This document shows positions 32,993 through 43,629 of a stretch of DNA of 64,000 nucleotides, one piece after another; within the stretch, counting starts at the first letter, position 1, and every line of letters begins with the position of its first letter. The translations under genes and the position numbers were made by a program. The stretch is from Nocardioides alpinus (GTDB lineage Bacteria; Actinomycetota; Actinomycetes; Propionibacteriales; Nocardioidaceae): assembly GCF_900112035.1 (NCBI RefSeq), contig NZ_FOKC01000004.1, positions 62,001 through 126,000 of the forward strand. The letters are read 5' to 3'. The notes below the pieces were generated by a model. That model ran no database searches and had not been told where the DNA came from. It saw only the letters and a list, made by a program, of their open reading frames with translations.

Positions 32993-33817
32993 TCAGCGTC
33001 CGCCGAATGGGACGCCGAGCTCGGCCAGTCGGGAGGCGCCCCCGTCGACGGCGGTGAGCACCCACGCGCCCTGCGGGGTGACGGTGAAGGTGTGCTCGAA
33101 GTGCGCGGCCATCGACCCGTCCACGGTGGCCACCGTCCACTCGTCCTCGAGGAGGTCGGTGTGCTTGCTGCCCAGGGTCACCATCGGCTCCACGGCCAGC
33201 GCGAGGCCCTCGACGATGGCGGGTCCGCGACCCCGTCGGCCGTAGTTGGGGACGTTGGGGGCCATGTGCATCTCGGTGCCGATGCCGTGACCGGTGTAGT
33301 CCTCGAGGATGCCGTAGCGGCCCTGCGCGCGGACGTAGGTCTCGATGGCGTGGCTGATGTCGGTGACCCGACCACCGAGACGGGCGGCCACCATCCCGCG
33401 CCACAGCGACTCCTCGGTGACCCGCAGGAGCTCGGTCACCTCGTCGGGCACCTCGCCGATCGGCACCGTGATGGCCGCGTCGCCGTGCCATCCGTCGACG
33501 ATCGCTCCGCAGTCGATGGAGACCACGTCACCCTCGGCCAGCACGCGCGGTCCGGGGATGCCGTGCACGACCTCGTGGTTGACCGAGGCGCAGATCGTGG
33601 CCGGGAACGGCGGCTGGCTGTAGCCCTTGAACGACGGGATGCCACCGTGGTCGCGGATGTTGGCCTCCGCGAGCGTGTCGAGGTCCTGGGTCGTCACGCC
33701 GGGTGCGGCGGCAGCACGGAGCAGCTCGAGGGTCTCCCCCACCAGCCGCCCGGCGACCCGCATCTTGTCGATCTGCTCGGCGGTCTTGATCTCGAGCCCG
33801 CGGTCGCGGAAACCCAT
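32993..33817 (-). CDS. map: Methionine aminopeptidase, type I
   Basis: 274 residues. The metal ligands are visible: Asp in SIDCGAIVDGWHGDAAI (two Asp), His in GHGIGTEMHMAPNVPNY, Glu in ALAVEPMVTLG and Glu in HFEHTFTVTPQGA. It removes the initiator methionine from nascent proteins when the second residue is small. The N-terminal SH3-binding extension of some actinobacterial paralogs is absent. It follows adk by 20 nt in the secY-adk-map operon. The usual next gene infA is not adjacent; terC and the envelope cassette intervene. Confidence 0.96.
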   Translation of the reverse strand: MGFRDRGLEIKTAEQIDKMRVAGRLVGETLELLRAAAAPGVTTQDLDTLAEANIRDHGGIPSFKGYSQPPFPATICASVNHEVVHGIPGPRVLAEGDVVSIDCGAIVDGWHGDAAITVPIGEVPDEVTELLRVTEESLWRGMVAARLGGRVTDISHAIETYVRAQGRYGILEDYTGHGIGTEMHMAPNVPNYGRRGRGPAIVEGLALAVEPMVTLGSKHTDLLEDEWTVATVDGSMAAHFEHTFTVTPQGAWVLTAVDGGASRLAELGVPFGGR

Positions 33818-33837
33818 GGGTGCCAGTCCTGCTCGGG

Positions 33838-34413
33838 TCAGCTCTGCGGGATCTCGTCGAGCGCAGCGAAGATCCGGGCGGTCACGTCGTCGACCTCACC
33901 CATCCCGTCCACCTCGACGAGGATGCCGCGCTCGCGGTAGACCCCGATCAGCGGCTCGGTCTGCTCGAGGTAGATCTCCTGCCGGCGGCGGATGACGTCC
34001 TCGGTGTCGTCGGCGCGGCCGTCGGTCTGGGCCCGCTGGAGCAGGCGCTGGACGAGCTCCTCGGAGTCGACCGTCAGGACCACGACGGCGTCGAGCCGGT
34101 GACCGGTGAACTCGATCATGCCGTCGAGCTCGGTGACCTGCGCCAAGGTGCGGGGGTAGCCGTCCAGCAGGAAGCCGGGAGCGGCGTCGTCCTCGTCGAT
34201 GCGGTTGCGCACCATCAGGTTGGTGACCTCGTCGGGAACGTACTCGCCGGCGTCCATGTAGCGCTTGGCCTCGACGCCGAGCGGCGTGCCCTGCGAGACG
34301 TTGGCACGGAAGATGTCCCCGGTGGAGATCGCCGGGACACCGAAGTGGTCAGCCACGTAGCGGGCCTGCGTGCCCTTGCCGGCCCCGGGAGGGCCCATGA
34401 GGATGAGTCTCAT
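33838..34413 (-). CDS. adk: Adenylate kinase, short-LID form
   Basis: 191 residues. The P-loop is MGPPGAGKGTQARYV (about 6-20), the AMP-binding region has ISTGDIFRANVSQGTPLG, and FLLDGYPRT precedes the LID. The LID is the short form without a zinc-ligand insert, as in many actinobacteria. It interconverts AMP, ADP and ATP. Its ATG directly follows the secY TAG with no spacer, so the two are translationally coupled. Confidence 0.97.
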   Translation of the reverse strand: MRLILMGPPGAGKGTQARYVADHFGVPAISTGDIFRANVSQGTPLGVEAKRYMDAGEYVPDEVTNLMVRNRIDEDDAAPGFLLDGYPRTLAQVTELDGMIEFTGHRLDAVVVLTVDSEELVQRLLQRAQTDGRADDTEDVIRRRQEIYLEQTEPLIGVYRERGILVEVDGMGEVDDVTARIFAALDEIPQS

Positions 34414-35709
34414 CTACTTGAGGAATCCTTCGTAGTTGCGCTGCTGGAGCTGGCTCTCGATCTGCTTCACGGTGTCGAGCGCAACGCCGACCATGATGAG
34501 GATGGACGTGCCACCGAACGGGAAGTTCTGGCTGGCCTCGATCAACGCGAAGGCGATGAGCGGGACGAGCGAGATCAGACCGAGGTAGAGAGCTCCAGGG
34601 AACGTGATGCGGGACAGGACGTAGGACAGGTAGTCCTCGGTCGGCTTGCCCGCCCGGATCCCGGGGATGAAGCCGCCGTACTTCTTCATGTTGTCCGCCA
34701 CCTCGACAGGGTTGAAGGTGATCGAGACGTAGAAGTACGTGAAGAAGATGATCAGCAGGAAGTACATGATCATGTAGAGCGGGTGGTCGCCGCCCACGAG
34801 GTAGGTGCCGATGAAGTCCAGCACCGGGTTGGTGCTCTCGGGGTTGAACTGCACCGCCATCGCCGGCAGGTAGAGCAGCGACGAGGCGAAGATGACCGGG
34901 ATGATGCCGGCCTGGTTGACCTTGAGCGGGATGTAGGTGGAGTTGCCGCCGAACATCTTGCGCCCGACCATGCGGCGGGCGTACTGCACCGGGACGCGGC
35001 GCTGGGCCTGCTCGATGAAGATGACCGCCGCGACGAGCATCAGGCCGATGACCATCACGATGCCGAAGACGACCCAGCCCTGGGAGGTCTGGACGCTCCA
35101 GAGCGCGGCCGGGAAGGTGGCGACGACCTGGGTGAAGATGAGGATCGACATGCCGTTGCCGATGCCGCGGTCGGTGATGAGCTCACCGAGCCACATGATG
35201 ACGGCGGTGCCGGCGGTCATGGTGATGACCATGACGAGGAACGTCGAGGTGCTGTTGTCGTGGAGCAGGTCGAGCGAGCAGCCCTGCAGCAGCGCCTTGT
35301 TGCGGGCCAGGGCCACGATGCCGGTCGCCTGCAGGACCGCAAGGCCCAGCGTGAGGTAGCGCGTGTACTGGGTGATCTTCGCCTGGCCGGCCTGGCCCTC
35401 CTTCTTCAGCGCCTCGAGCCGTGGGATCACCACGACGAGCAGCTGCAGGATGATGGAGGCCGTGATGTACGGCATGATCCCGAGCGCGAAGATGGTCAGC
35501 TGGAGCAGCGCGCCGCCCGAGAAGAGGTTGATCAGGCTGTAGAGCCCACCCTCCTCCAGCTGGGCGATGCACGACTGGACGTTGGCCACGTTGACACCCG
35601 GAGTGGGCACCTGGGAGCCGAGCCGGAAGATCGCGATGACCAGCAGCACGAACAGCAGCTTGCGCCGCAGGTCCGGCGTCCGGAAAGCGTTGGCGAACGC
35701 GCCTAGCAC
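34414..35709 (-). CDS. secY: Protein translocase subunit SecY
   Basis: 431 residues with ten membrane helices, the standard SecY length. Typical segments are ALGIMPYITASIILQLL (helix 2, about 74-90), GNGMSILIF (about 175) and PGIRAGKPTEDYL in the cytosolic loop before helix 9 that contacts SecA and ribosomes. SecY forms the membrane pore for Sec-dependent export. It begins a separate transcription unit: a terminator follows rplO, and a -10-like TAGGCT lies about 85 nt upstream of the secY start. Confidence 0.98.
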   Translation of the reverse strand: MLGAFANAFRTPDLRRKLLFVLLVIAIFRLGSQVPTPGVNVANVQSCIAQLEEGGLYSLINLFSGGALLQLTIFALGIMPYITASIILQLLVVVIPRLEALKKEGQAGQAKITQYTRYLTLGLAVLQATGIVALARNKALLQGCSLDLLHDNSTSTFLVMVITMTAGTAVIMWLGELITDRGIGNGMSILIFTQVVATFPAALWSVQTSQGWVVFGIVMVIGLMLVAAVIFIEQAQRRVPVQYARRMVGRKMFGGNSTYIPLKVNQAGIIPVIFASSLLYLPAMAVQFNPESTNPVLDFIGTYLVGGDHPLYMIMYFLLIIFFTYFYVSITFNPVEVADNMKKYGGFIPGIRAGKPTEDYLSYVLSRITFPGALYLGLISLVPLIAFALIEASQNFPFGGTSILIMVGVALDTVKQIESQLQQRNYEGFLK

Positions 35710-35793
35710 AGGTTCCTCTTTCGTAAGGGTGCCCAGCCAGGATCGGCGGGCGGACGAGAGACCCTCGCCGTTGTACGGCGAAGAGCCCGGGGA

Positions 35794-35799
35794 AGCCTA
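35794..35799 (-). promoter_or_regulatory. -10 element of the secY-adk-map promoter
   Basis: Reading leftward, TAGGCT follows CCCCGACTGT and precedes an untranslated leader of about 75 nt that contains a CGCCG/CGGCG hairpin. The -35 is weak. It lies downstream of the terminator that follows rplO. Confidence 0.45.
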
Positions 35800-35848
35800 A
35801 CAGTCGGGGTCTGACTCGCTTCCCCGGTCACACAAGGGGAGAACGACA

Positions 35849-35887
35849 AAGGCCCGGCCGACAGTTCCCACTGTGCGGCCAGGCCTT
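35849..35887 (-). terminator. Terminator after rplO (end of the S10/spc transcript)
   Basis: AAGGCC/GGCCTT outer arms enclose GGCCG/CGGCC and ACAG/CTGT pairs around a 6-nt loop. On the minus strand it is followed by TTTGTCGTT. This separates the ribosomal genes from secY-adk-map. Confidence 0.8.
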
Positions 35888-35911
35888 CACCGGTTGGAGC
35901 GATGGTGACCC

Positions 35912-36352
35912 TCAGGCCACGGTCGCGGTGCCACCCGCGGCCTCGATCTTCTGCTTGGCGGACGTCGAGAACGCGTCGACGCTGACCTGGACGGCCACCG
36001 AGATGTCGCCCTGGCCCAGGACCTTGACGGGCTGGCCCTTGCGGACGGCACCCTTGGCCACGAGGTCGGAGACGGTCACGGCGCCACCGTCGGGGAAGAG
36101 CTCCCCGAGGCGGTCGAGGTTGACGACCTGGAACTCCACGCGGAAGGGGTTCTTGAAGCCCTTCAGCTTGGGCAGGCGCATGTGGATCGGCATCTGGCCA
36201 CCCTCGAAGGCGACCGGAACCTGGTAGCGCGCCTTGGTGCCCTTGGTGCCACGGCCGGCGGTCTTGCCCTTGGAGCCCTCACCACGACCCACGCGGGTCT
36301 TGGCGGTCTTGGCTCCCGGAGCGGGACGCAAGTGGTGCAGCTTGAGCGTCAT
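35912..36352 (-). CDS. rplO: 50S ribosomal protein L15
   Basis: 146 residues. The glycine-rich basic N-terminus ([20 protein letters not shown], about residues 18-37) threads into 23S rRNA, and the C-terminal globular part contains [17 protein letters not shown]15 is a late assembly protein. It is the last gene of the spc segment; its ATG is 1 nt from the rpmD stop and a strong terminator follows. Confidence 0.97.
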   Translation of the reverse strand: MTLKLHHLRPAPGAKTAKTRVGRGEGSKGKTAGRGTKGTKARYQVPVAFEGGQMPIHMRLPKLKGFKNPFRVEFQVVNLDRLGELFPDGGAVTVSDLVAKGAVRKGQPVKVLGQGDISVAVQVSVDAFSTSAKQKIEAAGGTATVA

Positions 36353-36353
36353 G

Positions 36354-36536
36354 TCACTCCACCTCCTCGAACGTCACCAGGTGACGGACAGTGTTGATCA
36401 TGCCCCGGATCTCCGGGCGGTCTTCCTTCACGACGACGTCGCCGATCCGCTTGAGACCGAGCGAGCGCAGCGTGTCGCGCTGGTTGGCCTTGAGGCCGAC
36501 CAGGCCGCGCTTCTGCTGGACCTTGAGCTGGGCCAT
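36354..36536 (-). CDS. rpmD: 50S ribosomal protein L30
   Basis: 60 residues: [20 protein letters not shown], then [19 protein letters not shown]. This is the usual short bacterial form. Its ATG overlaps the rpsE TAA (TAATG) and its TGA is 1 nt from the rplO start, so all three are coupled. Confidence 0.97.
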   Translation of the reverse strand: MAQLKVQQKRGLVGLKANQRDTLRSLGLKRIGDVVVKEDRPEIRGMINTVRHLVTFEEVE

Positions 36537-37156
36537 TACTGCTGCCCTCCCGCCGTCGCCTCGAGCTGACCCTCGGCGCGCGCCTTCAGCAGCGCTGCCG
36601 GGGTGACGTCCTCGACCCGCATGCCGCGACGGGCCGCGACCTGCTCGGGCTCCTCGAGCATCCGAAGGGCCTCGACCGTCGCGTGGACGATGTTGATCTG
36701 GTTGGACGAGCCGAGCGACTTGCTCAGGACGTCGTGGATGCCGGCGCACTCGAGGACCGCGCGCACCGGACCACCGGCGATCACACCGGTACCGGGGGCG
36801 GCGGGACGCAGCAGGACGACGCCTGCGGCCTTCTCGCCCTGGACCGGGTGCGGGATGGTGCCCTGGATGCGGGGGACCTTGAAGAAGTGCTTCTTGGCCT
36901 CCTCGACACCCTTGGCGATCGCCGCGGGAACTTCCTTGGCCTTGCCGTAGCCGACGCCGACCAGGCCGTCACCGTCACCGACGATCACGAGGGCGGTGAA
37001 GCTGAAGCGACGTCCACCCTTCACGACCTTCGCGACACGGTTGATCGCCACGACTCGCTCGATGTAGACAGACTTCTCGGCCTGACCCCGACCATTGTCG
37101 CGTCCGCGACGGTCGCCCGAGCCACCGCTGCGCTGTCCGCGCTGGGCTCCGCTCAT
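36536..37156 (-). CDS. rpsE: 30S ribosomal protein S5
   Basis: 206 residues. An Arg/Gly-rich N-terminal extension (about 1-25, [15 protein letters not shown]) typical of actinobacteria precedes the S5 dsRNA-binding domain ([20 protein letters not shown]) and the C-terminal domain ([19 protein letters not shown]). S5 helps decoding fidelity and mRNA unwinding. The start at 37156 ([10 protein letters not shown]) has GGAGC upstream; a longer in-frame extension is not conserved in the family. Confidence 0.97.
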   Translation of the reverse strand: MSGAQRGQRSGGSGDRRGRDNGRGQAEKSVYIERVVAINRVAKVVKGGRRFSFTALVIVGDGDGLVGVGYGKAKEVPAAIAKGVEEAKKHFFKVPRIQGTIPHPVQGEKAAGVVLLRPAAPGTGVIAGGPVRAVLECAGIHDVLSKSLGSSNQINIVHATVEALRMLEEPEQVAARRGMRVEDVTPAALLKARAEGQLEATAGGQQ

Positions 37157-37202
37157 GAGATGTGCTCCATATCTAAGTTCTCTCTCTGGTCGCGATGAGC
37201 GA

Positions 37203-37586
37203 TCAGAAGGACAATCCGCCCTCCCGGGCGGCATCGGCGAGGGCCGCGATGCGGCCGTGGTACTTGTTGCCGGCGCGGTCGAAGACAACGTCCTCGATCC
37301 CCGCGGCCTTGGCACGCGAAGCAACCAGCTCGCCGACCTTCTTGGCCTGCGTGGACTTGTCGCCACCCGCGGTGCGGACGTCGGACTCCATGGAGGAGGC
37401 GTACGCCAGGGTGGTGCCGTGGAGGTCGTCGACGACCTGCACGGTGATGTGGCGAGCCGATCGCGTCACGACCAGGCGCGGGCGCTCGGTCGTACCGTTG
37501 ATCCGCTTGCGGCCGCGCGCCTGACGGCGCAGCCGTGCACGTACGCGCGTGGCGGTGTGCTTGTTGTTGCTCAGCGAGATAGCCAT
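37203..37586 (-). CDS. rplR: 50S ribosomal protein L18
   Basis: 127 residues. It shows [20 protein letters not shown] (about residues 36-55) and the conserved [20 protein letters not shown] near the C-terminus. L18 binds 5S rRNA with L5 and L25. The ATG at 37586 lies 1 nt from the rplF stop. Confidence 0.97.
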   Translation of the reverse strand: MAISLSNNKHTATRVRARLRRQARGRKRINGTTERPRLVVTRSARHITVQVVDDLHGTTLAYASSMESDVRTAGGDKSTQAKKVGELVASRAKAAGIEDVVFDRAGNKYHGRIAALADAAREGGLSF

Positions 37587-37587
37587 G

Positions 37588-38130
37588 TCACTTACCGGCC
37601 TTTCCGACCTTGCGGCGGATGTGCTCGCCGGAGTAACGCACGCCCTTGCCCTTGTAGGGCTCGGGCTTGCGCAGCTTGCGGATCTTGGCCGCAACCTCGC
37701 CGACAAGCTGCTTGTCGATGCCGACGACGCCGAGCTTGGTCGGGCCCTCGACGCTGAAGGTGATGCCCTCGGGGGCGTCGAAGATGATGGGGTGCGAGTA
37801 GCCGAGCTGGAACTCCAGCTGCGTCGGCCCCTTGGGGAGGACGCGGTAACCCACGCCCACGATCTCGAGCTTCTTCTCGTAACCCTCGGTCACACCCACC
37901 ACCATGTTGTGGATGAGCGTGCGGGTCAGGCCGTGGAGCGAGCGGCTGTTGCGCTCGTCGTCGGGACGCTGAACCTCGAGGATGCCGTCCTCGCCCTTGG
38001 CGACCGTGATCGGCGCAGCGATGGTGTGCGACAGGGTGCCCTTGGGGCCCTTGACGGTCACCAGCGACTGGTCGATCGCGACGTCGACACCGGACGGGAC
38101 CGCGATGGGGAGCTTGCCAATGCGCGACAT
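37588..38130 (-). CDS. rplF: 50S ribosomal protein L6
   Basis: 180 residues with two similar RNA-binding domains. The start is [17 protein letters not shown], and the conserved C-terminal signature [19 protein letters not shown] is present. L6 sits near the sarcin-ricin loop and factor-binding site. It follows rpsH by 34 nt in the spc segment. Confidence 0.98.
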   Translation of the reverse strand: MSRIGKLPIAVPSGVDVAIDQSLVTVKGPKGTLSHTIAAPITVAKGEDGILEVQRPDDERNSRSLHGLTRTLIHNMVVGVTEGYEKKLEIVGVGYRVLPKGPTQLEFQLGYSHPIIFDAPEGITFSVEGPTKLGVVGIDKQLVGEVAAKIRKLRKPEPYKGKGVRYSGEHIRRKVGKAGK

Positions 38131-38164
38131 GCTTCTCTCTCTTCCTGGTCTCAGTTGGTCCGGG

Positions 38165-38584
38165 TCACCAGACGTAGGCGAGGACTTCTCCGCCCACGCC
38201 CTTCTGGTTCGCCTGGCGGTCGGTCAGCAGTCCCTGCGACGTCGAGATGATCGCGACGCCGAGTCCACCGAGGACCTTGGGCAGGTGGGTGCTCTTGGCG
38301 TAGACGCGCAGACCGGGCTTGCTGATGCGGCGAACTCCCGCGATCGAGCGCTCCCGGTTGCGGCCGTACTTGAGCGTGACGGTCAGCGTCTTGCCGACGG
38401 CGGGCTCGCCCTCGGAGGAGAGGTTGTCCGCGACGTCGTAGGAGGTGATGTAGCCCTCCTGCTTGAGGATCTCAGCGAGGCCGGCCTTCATCTTGCTGTA
38501 AGGCATCGACACCACGTCGTGGTACGCCTGGTTGGCGTTGCGCAGACGAGTGAGCATGTCTGCGATCGGGTCAGTCATCGTCAT
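38165..38584 (-). CDS. rpsH: 30S ribosomal protein S8
   Basis: 139 residues. [20 protein letters not shown] is the conserved N-terminus, and the C-terminal part carries [20 protein letters not shown], matching the S8 16S-binding signature. S8 binds the central domain of 16S rRNA and represses spc translation in E. coli. The start at 38584 keeps the MTMTDPIAD form common in actinobacteria; ATG at 38578 is an alternative. Confidence 0.97.
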   Translation of the reverse strand: MTMTDPIADMLTRLRNANQAYHDVVSMPYSKMKAGLAEILKQEGYITSYDVADNLSSEGEPAVGKTLTVTLKYGRNRERSIAGVRRISKPGLRVYAKSTHLPKVLGGLGVAIISTSQGLLTDRQANQKGVGGEVLAYVW

Positions 38585-38671
38585 GATGTGGTTCTTTCTC
38601 GTCGTGGTTTCGAACGGCTCGCGGCCGGTCCGACCTTCAACGTGTTGAGGTGGTGAGCAAGGAGACTGGGT

Positions 38672-38857
38672 TCACCAAGAGGACTTGGTGACACCGGGAA
38701 GCTCGCCGCGGTGGGCCATCTCCCGCAGGCAGATACGGCACAGGCCGAACTTGCGGTAGACGGACTTCGGACGGCCGCAGCGCTGGCAGCGGGTGTAGCC
38801 GCGGACAGCGAACTTCGGCTTGCGTGCGGCCTTGACCTTGAGCGCAGTCTTCGCCAT
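38672..38857 (-). CDS. rpsZ: 30S ribosomal protein S14, zinc type (S14Z)
   Basis: 61 residues, the short zinc-binding form. The ligands are CQRCG (about 24-28) and CRICL (about 40-44). S14 helps assemble the 30S head. Its ATG is 1 nt from the rplE stop. A longer zinc-free S14 paralog, common in actinobacteria, is not in this window. Confidence 0.97.
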   Translation of the reverse strand: MAKTALKVKAARKPKFAVRGYTRCQRCGRPKSVYRKFGLCRICLREMAHRGELPGVTKSSW

Positions 38858-38858
38858 G

Positions 38859-39425
38859 TCAGTTCTCCTTGAACGGGAACCCGAGCTGCTTCAGCAGCGC
38901 GCGGCCCTCGTCGTCGTTGGTGGCGGTGGTCACGATGGTGATGTCCATACCGCGCGACCGGTCGATCTTGTCCTGGTTGATCTCGTGGAACATGACCTGC
39001 TCGGTGAGACCGAAGGTGTAGTTGCCACGCCCGTCGAACTGCTTGGGCGAGAGGCCGCGGAAGTCGCGGATGCGGGGCAGGGCCAGCGAGAGCAGCCGGT
39101 CCAGGAACTCCCACATGCGGTCACCGCGCAGCGTGACGTGGCAGCCGATCGGCATGCCCTCACGCAGCTTGAACTGCGCGATGGACTTGCGGGCCTTGGT
39201 CACGGCCGGCTTCTGGCCGGTGATCGCGGTGAGGTCGCGGATGGCGCCGTCGATGAGCTTGGCGTCGCGAGCAGCCTCGCCGACACCCATGTTGACCACG
39301 ATCTTGGTCAGGCCGGGCACCTGCATGACGTTGGCGATGTCGAACTCGGTGCGCAGCGCGGGGAGGATCTCCTCGCGGTAGCGCGCCTTGAGACGCGGGA
39401 TCTCGGTGGTCTGGGTCTCGGCCAT
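38859..39425 (-). CDS. rplE: 50S ribosomal protein L5
   Basis: 188 residues. [20 protein letters not shown] (about 30-49), [21 protein letters not shown] in segments and [20 protein letters not shown] are the L5 signatures. L5 binds 5S rRNA and contacts P-site tRNA. The ATG at 39425 ([10 protein letters not shown]) lies 1 nt from the rplX stop. Confidence 0.97.
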   Translation of the reverse strand: MAETQTTEIPRLKARYREEILPALRTEFDIANVMQVPGLTKIVVNMGVGEAARDAKLIDGAIRDLTAITGQKPAVTKARKSIAQFKLREGMPIGCHVTLRGDRMWEFLDRLLSLALPRIRDFRGLSPKQFDGRGNYTFGLTEQVMFHEINQDKIDRSRGMDITIVTTATNDDEGRALLKQLGFPFKEN

Positions 39426-39426
39426 C

Positions 39427-39780
39427 TCAGATCTCCTTGCCGGTCTTGCGGGACACGCGGACCGAGCGGCTGGCGGCGTACGTCGAGCCGTCGGGACGGC
39501 GCTTGGTGACCTCGTCGCGACGGAAGCTGACGCGGGTGACGGTGTCACCCTCGACGAGCATCACGTTCGAGACGTGGATCGGGGCCTCACGCGTGATGAT
39601 GCCGCCGGTCGTGCCGGTCTGCTGCACGGACTTGGTGTGGCGCTTGACGAGGTTCACTCCCTCGACGATCACCCGGTCCTCCTCGCGGAGCACCGAGATG
39701 ACCTTGCCCTGGGCACCCTTGTCCTTGCCAGCGATCACCTTGACGGTGTCGCCCTTCTTGATGTTCATGTGCTTACCCAT
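39427..39780 (-). CDS. rplX: 50S ribosomal protein L24
   Basis: 117 residues. The KOW motif at the N-terminus is [20 protein letters not shown] (about 8-27). L24 starts 50S assembly and lies near the tunnel exit. The start at 39780 ([11 protein letters not shown]) gives four residues before the usual MNIKKGD start at 39768. It is 3 nt from the rplN stop. Confidence 0.96.
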   Translation of the reverse strand: MGKHMNIKKGDTVKVIAGKDKGAQGKVISVLREEDRVIVEGVNLVKRHTKSVQQTGTTGGIITREAPIHVSNVMLVEGDTVTRVSFRRDEVTKRRPDGSTYAASRSVRVSRKTGKEI

Positions 39781-39783
39781 CTC

Positions 39784-40152
39784 TCACAACACCTCCGGGG
39801 CGAGCGAGATGATCTTCATGAAGCGCTTCTCGCGCAGTTCGCGGCCGACGGGGCCGAAGATGCGCGTGCCACGGGGCTCACCGTCGTTCTTGAGGATGAC
39901 GGCGGCGTTCTCGTCGAAGCGGATGTAGGAACCGTCGGCGCGGCGACGCTCCTTGACGGTGCGTACGACCACGGCCTTGACGACGTCGCCCTTCTTGACG
40001 TTGCCACCGGGGATCGCGTCCTTGACGGTGGCGACGATGACGTCACCGATGCCGGCGTAGCGACGCCCAGAGCCACCGAGAACACGGATGCAGAGGATTT
40101 CCTTCGCACCGGTGTTGTCGGCGACCTTGAGTCGCGACTCCTGCTGGATCAT
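39784..40152 (-). CDS. rplN: 50S ribosomal protein L14
   Basis: 122 residues, the standard length: [18 protein letters not shown] at the start, then [20 protein letters not shown] and [21 protein letters not shown]14 forms intersubunit bridges B5 and B8. A 123-nt gap with a small CACCC/GGGTG hairpin separates it from rpsQ, the largest gap inside the spc segment. Confidence 0.98.
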   Translation of the reverse strand: MIQQESRLKVADNTGAKEILCIRVLGGSGRRYAGIGDVIVATVKDAIPGGNVKKGDVVKAVVVRTVKERRRADGSYIRFDENAAVILKNDGEPRGTRIFGPVGRELREKRFMKIISLAPEVL

Positions 40153-40275
40153 TGGTTTCTCCTGGTTGTCGAGCTGGTTCTCACACCCTCGCGGGGTGGG
40201 AGCCTGGCCGAACTAGTGGGGTTTCTTGAGTCTGTGGGACCGGGCGGGGCGAGCAGCGCTCACCTCAGCAACGGC

Positions 40276-40545
40276 TCACTTGGCCTTTTCGAGGACCTCG
40301 ACGAGGCGCCAGCGCTTGGTGGCCGACAGCGGACGGGTCTCCATGATGATGACCCGGTCGCCGATGCCGCACTGGTTGGTCTCGTCGTGCGCCTTCAGGC
40401 GGGACGTCTTGCGCAGCACCTTGCCGTAGAGCGCGTGCTTCACGCGGTCCTCGACAGCGACGACGATGGTCTTGTCCATCTTGTCGCTCACGACAAGGCC
40501 CTCGCGGGTCTTGCGCTGGTTGCGCTCGATTGCGTTCTCGGTCAT
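40276..40545 (-). CDS. rpsQ: 30S ribosomal protein S17
   Basis: 89 residues forming an OB fold: [20 protein letters not shown] (about 12-31) and [21 protein letters not shown]17 binds the 5' domain of 16S rRNA. Its ATG overlaps the rpmC TGA by 4 nt. It is the last gene before the 123-nt gap ahead of rplN. Confidence 0.97.
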   Translation of the reverse strand: MTENAIERNQRKTREGLVVSDKMDKTIVVAVEDRVKHALYGKVLRKTSRLKAHDETNQCGIGDRVIIMETRPLSATKRWRLVEVLEKAK

Positions 40546-40790
40546 GCCTTCGCCTCTTCAGTGTTCGCGCCCGGGGTGGTGCGGATGCCGAGCTCGCGCT
40601 CGCGCACCACCGTGTAGATACGGGCGATGTCCTTCTTGACCACGCGGAGTCGGCCGTGGCTGTCCAGCTGGCCGGTGGCCGCCTGGAACCGGAGGTTGAA
40701 AAGCTCCTCCTTGGCCTCGCGCAGCTTCGCCTCCAGGTCGGTGGCGTTGAGCTCGTCGAGCTCGTGGGCGTTCAGCTTGGTGGCAGCCAT
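40542..40790 (-). CDS. rpmC: 50S ribosomal protein L29
   Basis: 82 residues: two helices with [20 protein letters not shown] and [20 protein letters not shown], the L29 signature, and a short extra tail after the core. L29 lies at the tunnel exit next to the SRP/trigger factor docking site. It overlaps rplP by 1 nt and rpsQ by 4 nt. Confidence 0.97.
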   Translation of the reverse strand: MAATKLNAHELDELNATDLEAKLREAKEELFNLRFQAATGQLDSHGRLRVVKKDIARIYTVVRERELGIRTTPGANTEEAKA

Positions 40791-41209
40791 CAGAATTCAC
40801 CGGCCTCTCGGGAGATGAACCGGCACTTCATCGGAAGCTTGTGCATCGCGCGGCGCATGGCCTCGCGGGCAGTGACCTCGTCGACACCGGAAAGTTCGAA
40901 CATGACGCGGCCGGGCTTGACGTTGGCAACCCACCACTCGGGGGAACCCTTACCGGAACCCATGCGGGTCTCGGCAGGCTTCTTGGTCAGCGGGCGGTCG
41001 GGGTAGATGTTGATCCACACCTTCCCTCCACGCTTGATGTGACGGGTCATGGCGATACGGGCCGACTCGATCTGTCGGTTGGTCACGTAGTGACCCTCGA
41101 CCGCCTGGATGCCGAACTCACCGAAGGCCAGCGAGGTGCCGCCCTTGGCAGCGCCACGGCGCTTGGGGTGGTGCTGCTTGCGGTGCTTGACGCGACGGGG
41201 CATCAACAT
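40790..41209 (-). CDS. rplP: 50S ribosomal protein L16
   Basis: 139 residues. [19 protein letters not shown] at the start, then [20 protein letters not shown] and [19 protein letters not shown]16 organises the A-site tRNA-binding architecture of 23S rRNA. The start at 41209 preserves the conserved MLMPRR; ATG at 41203 is the alternative. It is 4 nt from the rpsC stop. Confidence 0.97.
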   Translation of the reverse strand: MLMPRRVKHRKQHHPKRRGAAKGGTSLAFGEFGIQAVEGHYVTNRQIESARIAMTRHIKRGGKVWINIYPDRPLTKKPAETRMGSGKGSPEWWVANVKPGRVMFELSGVDEVTAREAMRRAMHKLPMKCRFISREAGEF

Positions 41210-41213
41210 GAGG

Positions 41214-42025
<812 letters not shown>

Positions 42026-42026
<1 letters not shown>

Positions 42027-42484
42027 CAGGCACCCCTTCCGTTCGTGTGGGTGGGGCCGTTCTTGCCGTTCTTGCTCGTCTTGGCGACGAACTCGGCCGG
42101 CTGCACCGCGAGGGTGATGTGGCTCGTGCGCTTGTTGATGCGGGTGGCCCGGCCCTGGGCACGCGGACGCCAACGCTTCATCGTCGGGCCCTCGTCGACC
42201 ATCGCGACGGACAGCACGAGGTCGGCCCGGTTGAGGCCCTCGGTCGTCTCGGCATTGGCGACGGCGCTCTCCAGCACCTTGTAGACGGTCTCGGAGGCTG
42301 CCTGCGGCGCGAACTGCAGCAGGGTCAGGGCCTCGTCGACCTGGAGGCCGCGAACCATGTCGACGACACGGCGGGCCTTCATCGGGGTGATCCGCACGTA
42401 GCGTGCGCTGGCGTACGCGCCCGGCTGGTCGCCGAGCATCGTGCTGCGGCGCGCACTCGTGCGGCTGCGCTCGGTGGTGCTCAT
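42026..42484 (-). CDS. rplV: 50S ribosomal protein L22 with N- and C-terminal extensions
   Basis: 152 residues against about 110 in E. coli. The core begins near residue 24 ([20 protein letters not shown]), and the tunnel beta-hairpin region reads [21 protein letters not shown]22 lines the exit tunnel with L4 and is a macrolide-resistance hotspot. The N-terminal extension [20 protein letters not shown] is unusual in length. It overlaps rpsS by 4 nt and rpsC by 1 nt. Confidence 0.97.
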
Positions 42485-42762
42485 CGACGGCGTCCCTTCC
42501 GGTCTTCCTTGACGTGCCCGCGGTAGGTGCGGGTGGGGGCGAACTCCCCGAGCTTGTGACCGACCATGGAGTCGGTCACGAAGACGGGGACGTGCTTGCG
42601 ACCGTCGTGCACGGCGATGGTGTGACCGATCATGTCGGGCACGATCATCGACCGGCGTGACCAGGTCTTGATGACGTTGTGGCTGCCCTTCGCGTTCTCG
42701 GCGTCCACCTTCTTCTGAAGGTGGTCATCGATGAAGGGGCCCTTCTTCAGGCTGCGAGGCAT
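42481..42762 (-). CDS. rpsS: 30S ribosomal protein S19
   Basis: 93 residues: [20 protein letters not shown], then [20 protein letters not shown] and [13 protein letters not shown]19 pairs with S13 in the 30S head. It follows rplB by 5 nt and its end overlaps the rplV ATG. Confidence 0.98.
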   Translation of the reverse strand: MPRSLKKGPFIDDHLQKKVDAENAKGSHNVIKTWSRRSMIVPDMIGHTIAVHDGRKHVPVFVTDSMVGHKLGEFAPTRTYRGHVKEDRKGRRR

Positions 42763-42767
42763 GTCGG

Positions 42768-43604
42768 TTACTTCCTACCCTTGCCGGACTTGCGACGACG
42801 GATGATCTGGGAGTCGCTGGCCTTGCGCTTGCGCGTACGGCCCTCGGGCTTGCCCCAGGGAGAGACGGGGTGACGACCACCGGACGTCTTGCCCTCACCA
42901 CCACCGTGCGGGTGGTCGACCGGGTTCATGACGACACCGCGGACGGTCGGGCGAACGCCCTTCCACCGCATACGGCCCGCCTTGCCCCAGTTGATGTTGG
43001 ACTGCTCGGCGTTGCCGACCTCGCCGATGGTCGCGCGGCAGCGCACGTCGACGAAGCGCATCTCGCCCGAAGGCATGCGGAGCGTCGCGCGGCTTCCCTC
43101 GCGGGCCACCAGCTGGGCGGAGTTGCCGGCCGAGCGGGCGATCTTGGCGCCGCCGCCCGGACGAAGCTCCACGCAGTGGATGGTCGAACCGACCGGGATG
43201 TTGCGCAGCGGGAGGTTGTTGCCGGGCTTGATGTCGGCGTTGGGGCCGGACTCCACCATGATGCCCTGCTCGAGACCCTTGGGGGCCACGATGTAGCGCT
43301 TCTCGCCGTCGGCGTAGTGCAGCAGCGCGATGCGGGCAGTGCGGTTGGGGTCGTACTCGATGTGAGCGACCTTCGCCGGCACGCCGTCCTTGTCGTAGCG
43401 ACGGAAGTCGATGATGCGGTACGCGCGCTTGTGACCGCCACCCTTGTGCCGGGTGGTGATGCGGCCCTGGTTGTTGCGGCCGCCGTTCTTGGGCAGCGGG
43501 CGCGTCAGCGACTTCTCGGGCGTGGTCCGAGTGATCTCGACGAAGTCGGCCACCGACGAGCCACGGCGGCCCGGGGTGGTCGGCTTGTACTTGCGGATAG
43601 CCAT
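42768..43604 (-). CDS. rplB: 50S ribosomal protein L2
   Basis: 278 residues, the standard length. The conserved C-terminal signature [20 protein letters not shown] includes the His important for peptidyl transfer; the N-terminal half has the OB-like domain ([17 protein letters not shown]). L2 is needed for subunit association and peptidyl-transferase structure. It lies 25 nt after rplW. Confidence 0.98.
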   Translation of the reverse strand: MAIRKYKPTTPGRRGSSVADFVEITRTTPEKSLTRPLPKNGGRNNQGRITTRHKGGGHKRAYRIIDFRRYDKDGVPAKVAHIEYDPNRTARIALLHYADGEKRYIVAPKGLEQGIMVESGPNADIKPGNNLPLRNIPVGSTIHCVELRPGGGAKIARSAGNSAQLVAREGSRATLRMPSGEMRFVDVRCRATIGEVGNAEQSNINWGKAGRMRWKGVRPTVRGVVMNPVDHPHGGGEGKTSGGRHPVSPWGKPEGRTRKRKASDSQIIRRRKSGKGRK

Positions 43605-43629
43605 AATCAGTTCCTAGTCAGGAGCCCGG

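Noticed and set aside
33820..35706. A 628-codon frame opposite adk and secY
   Set aside because: It covers two certain conserved genes on the other strand and has charged low-complexity composition.
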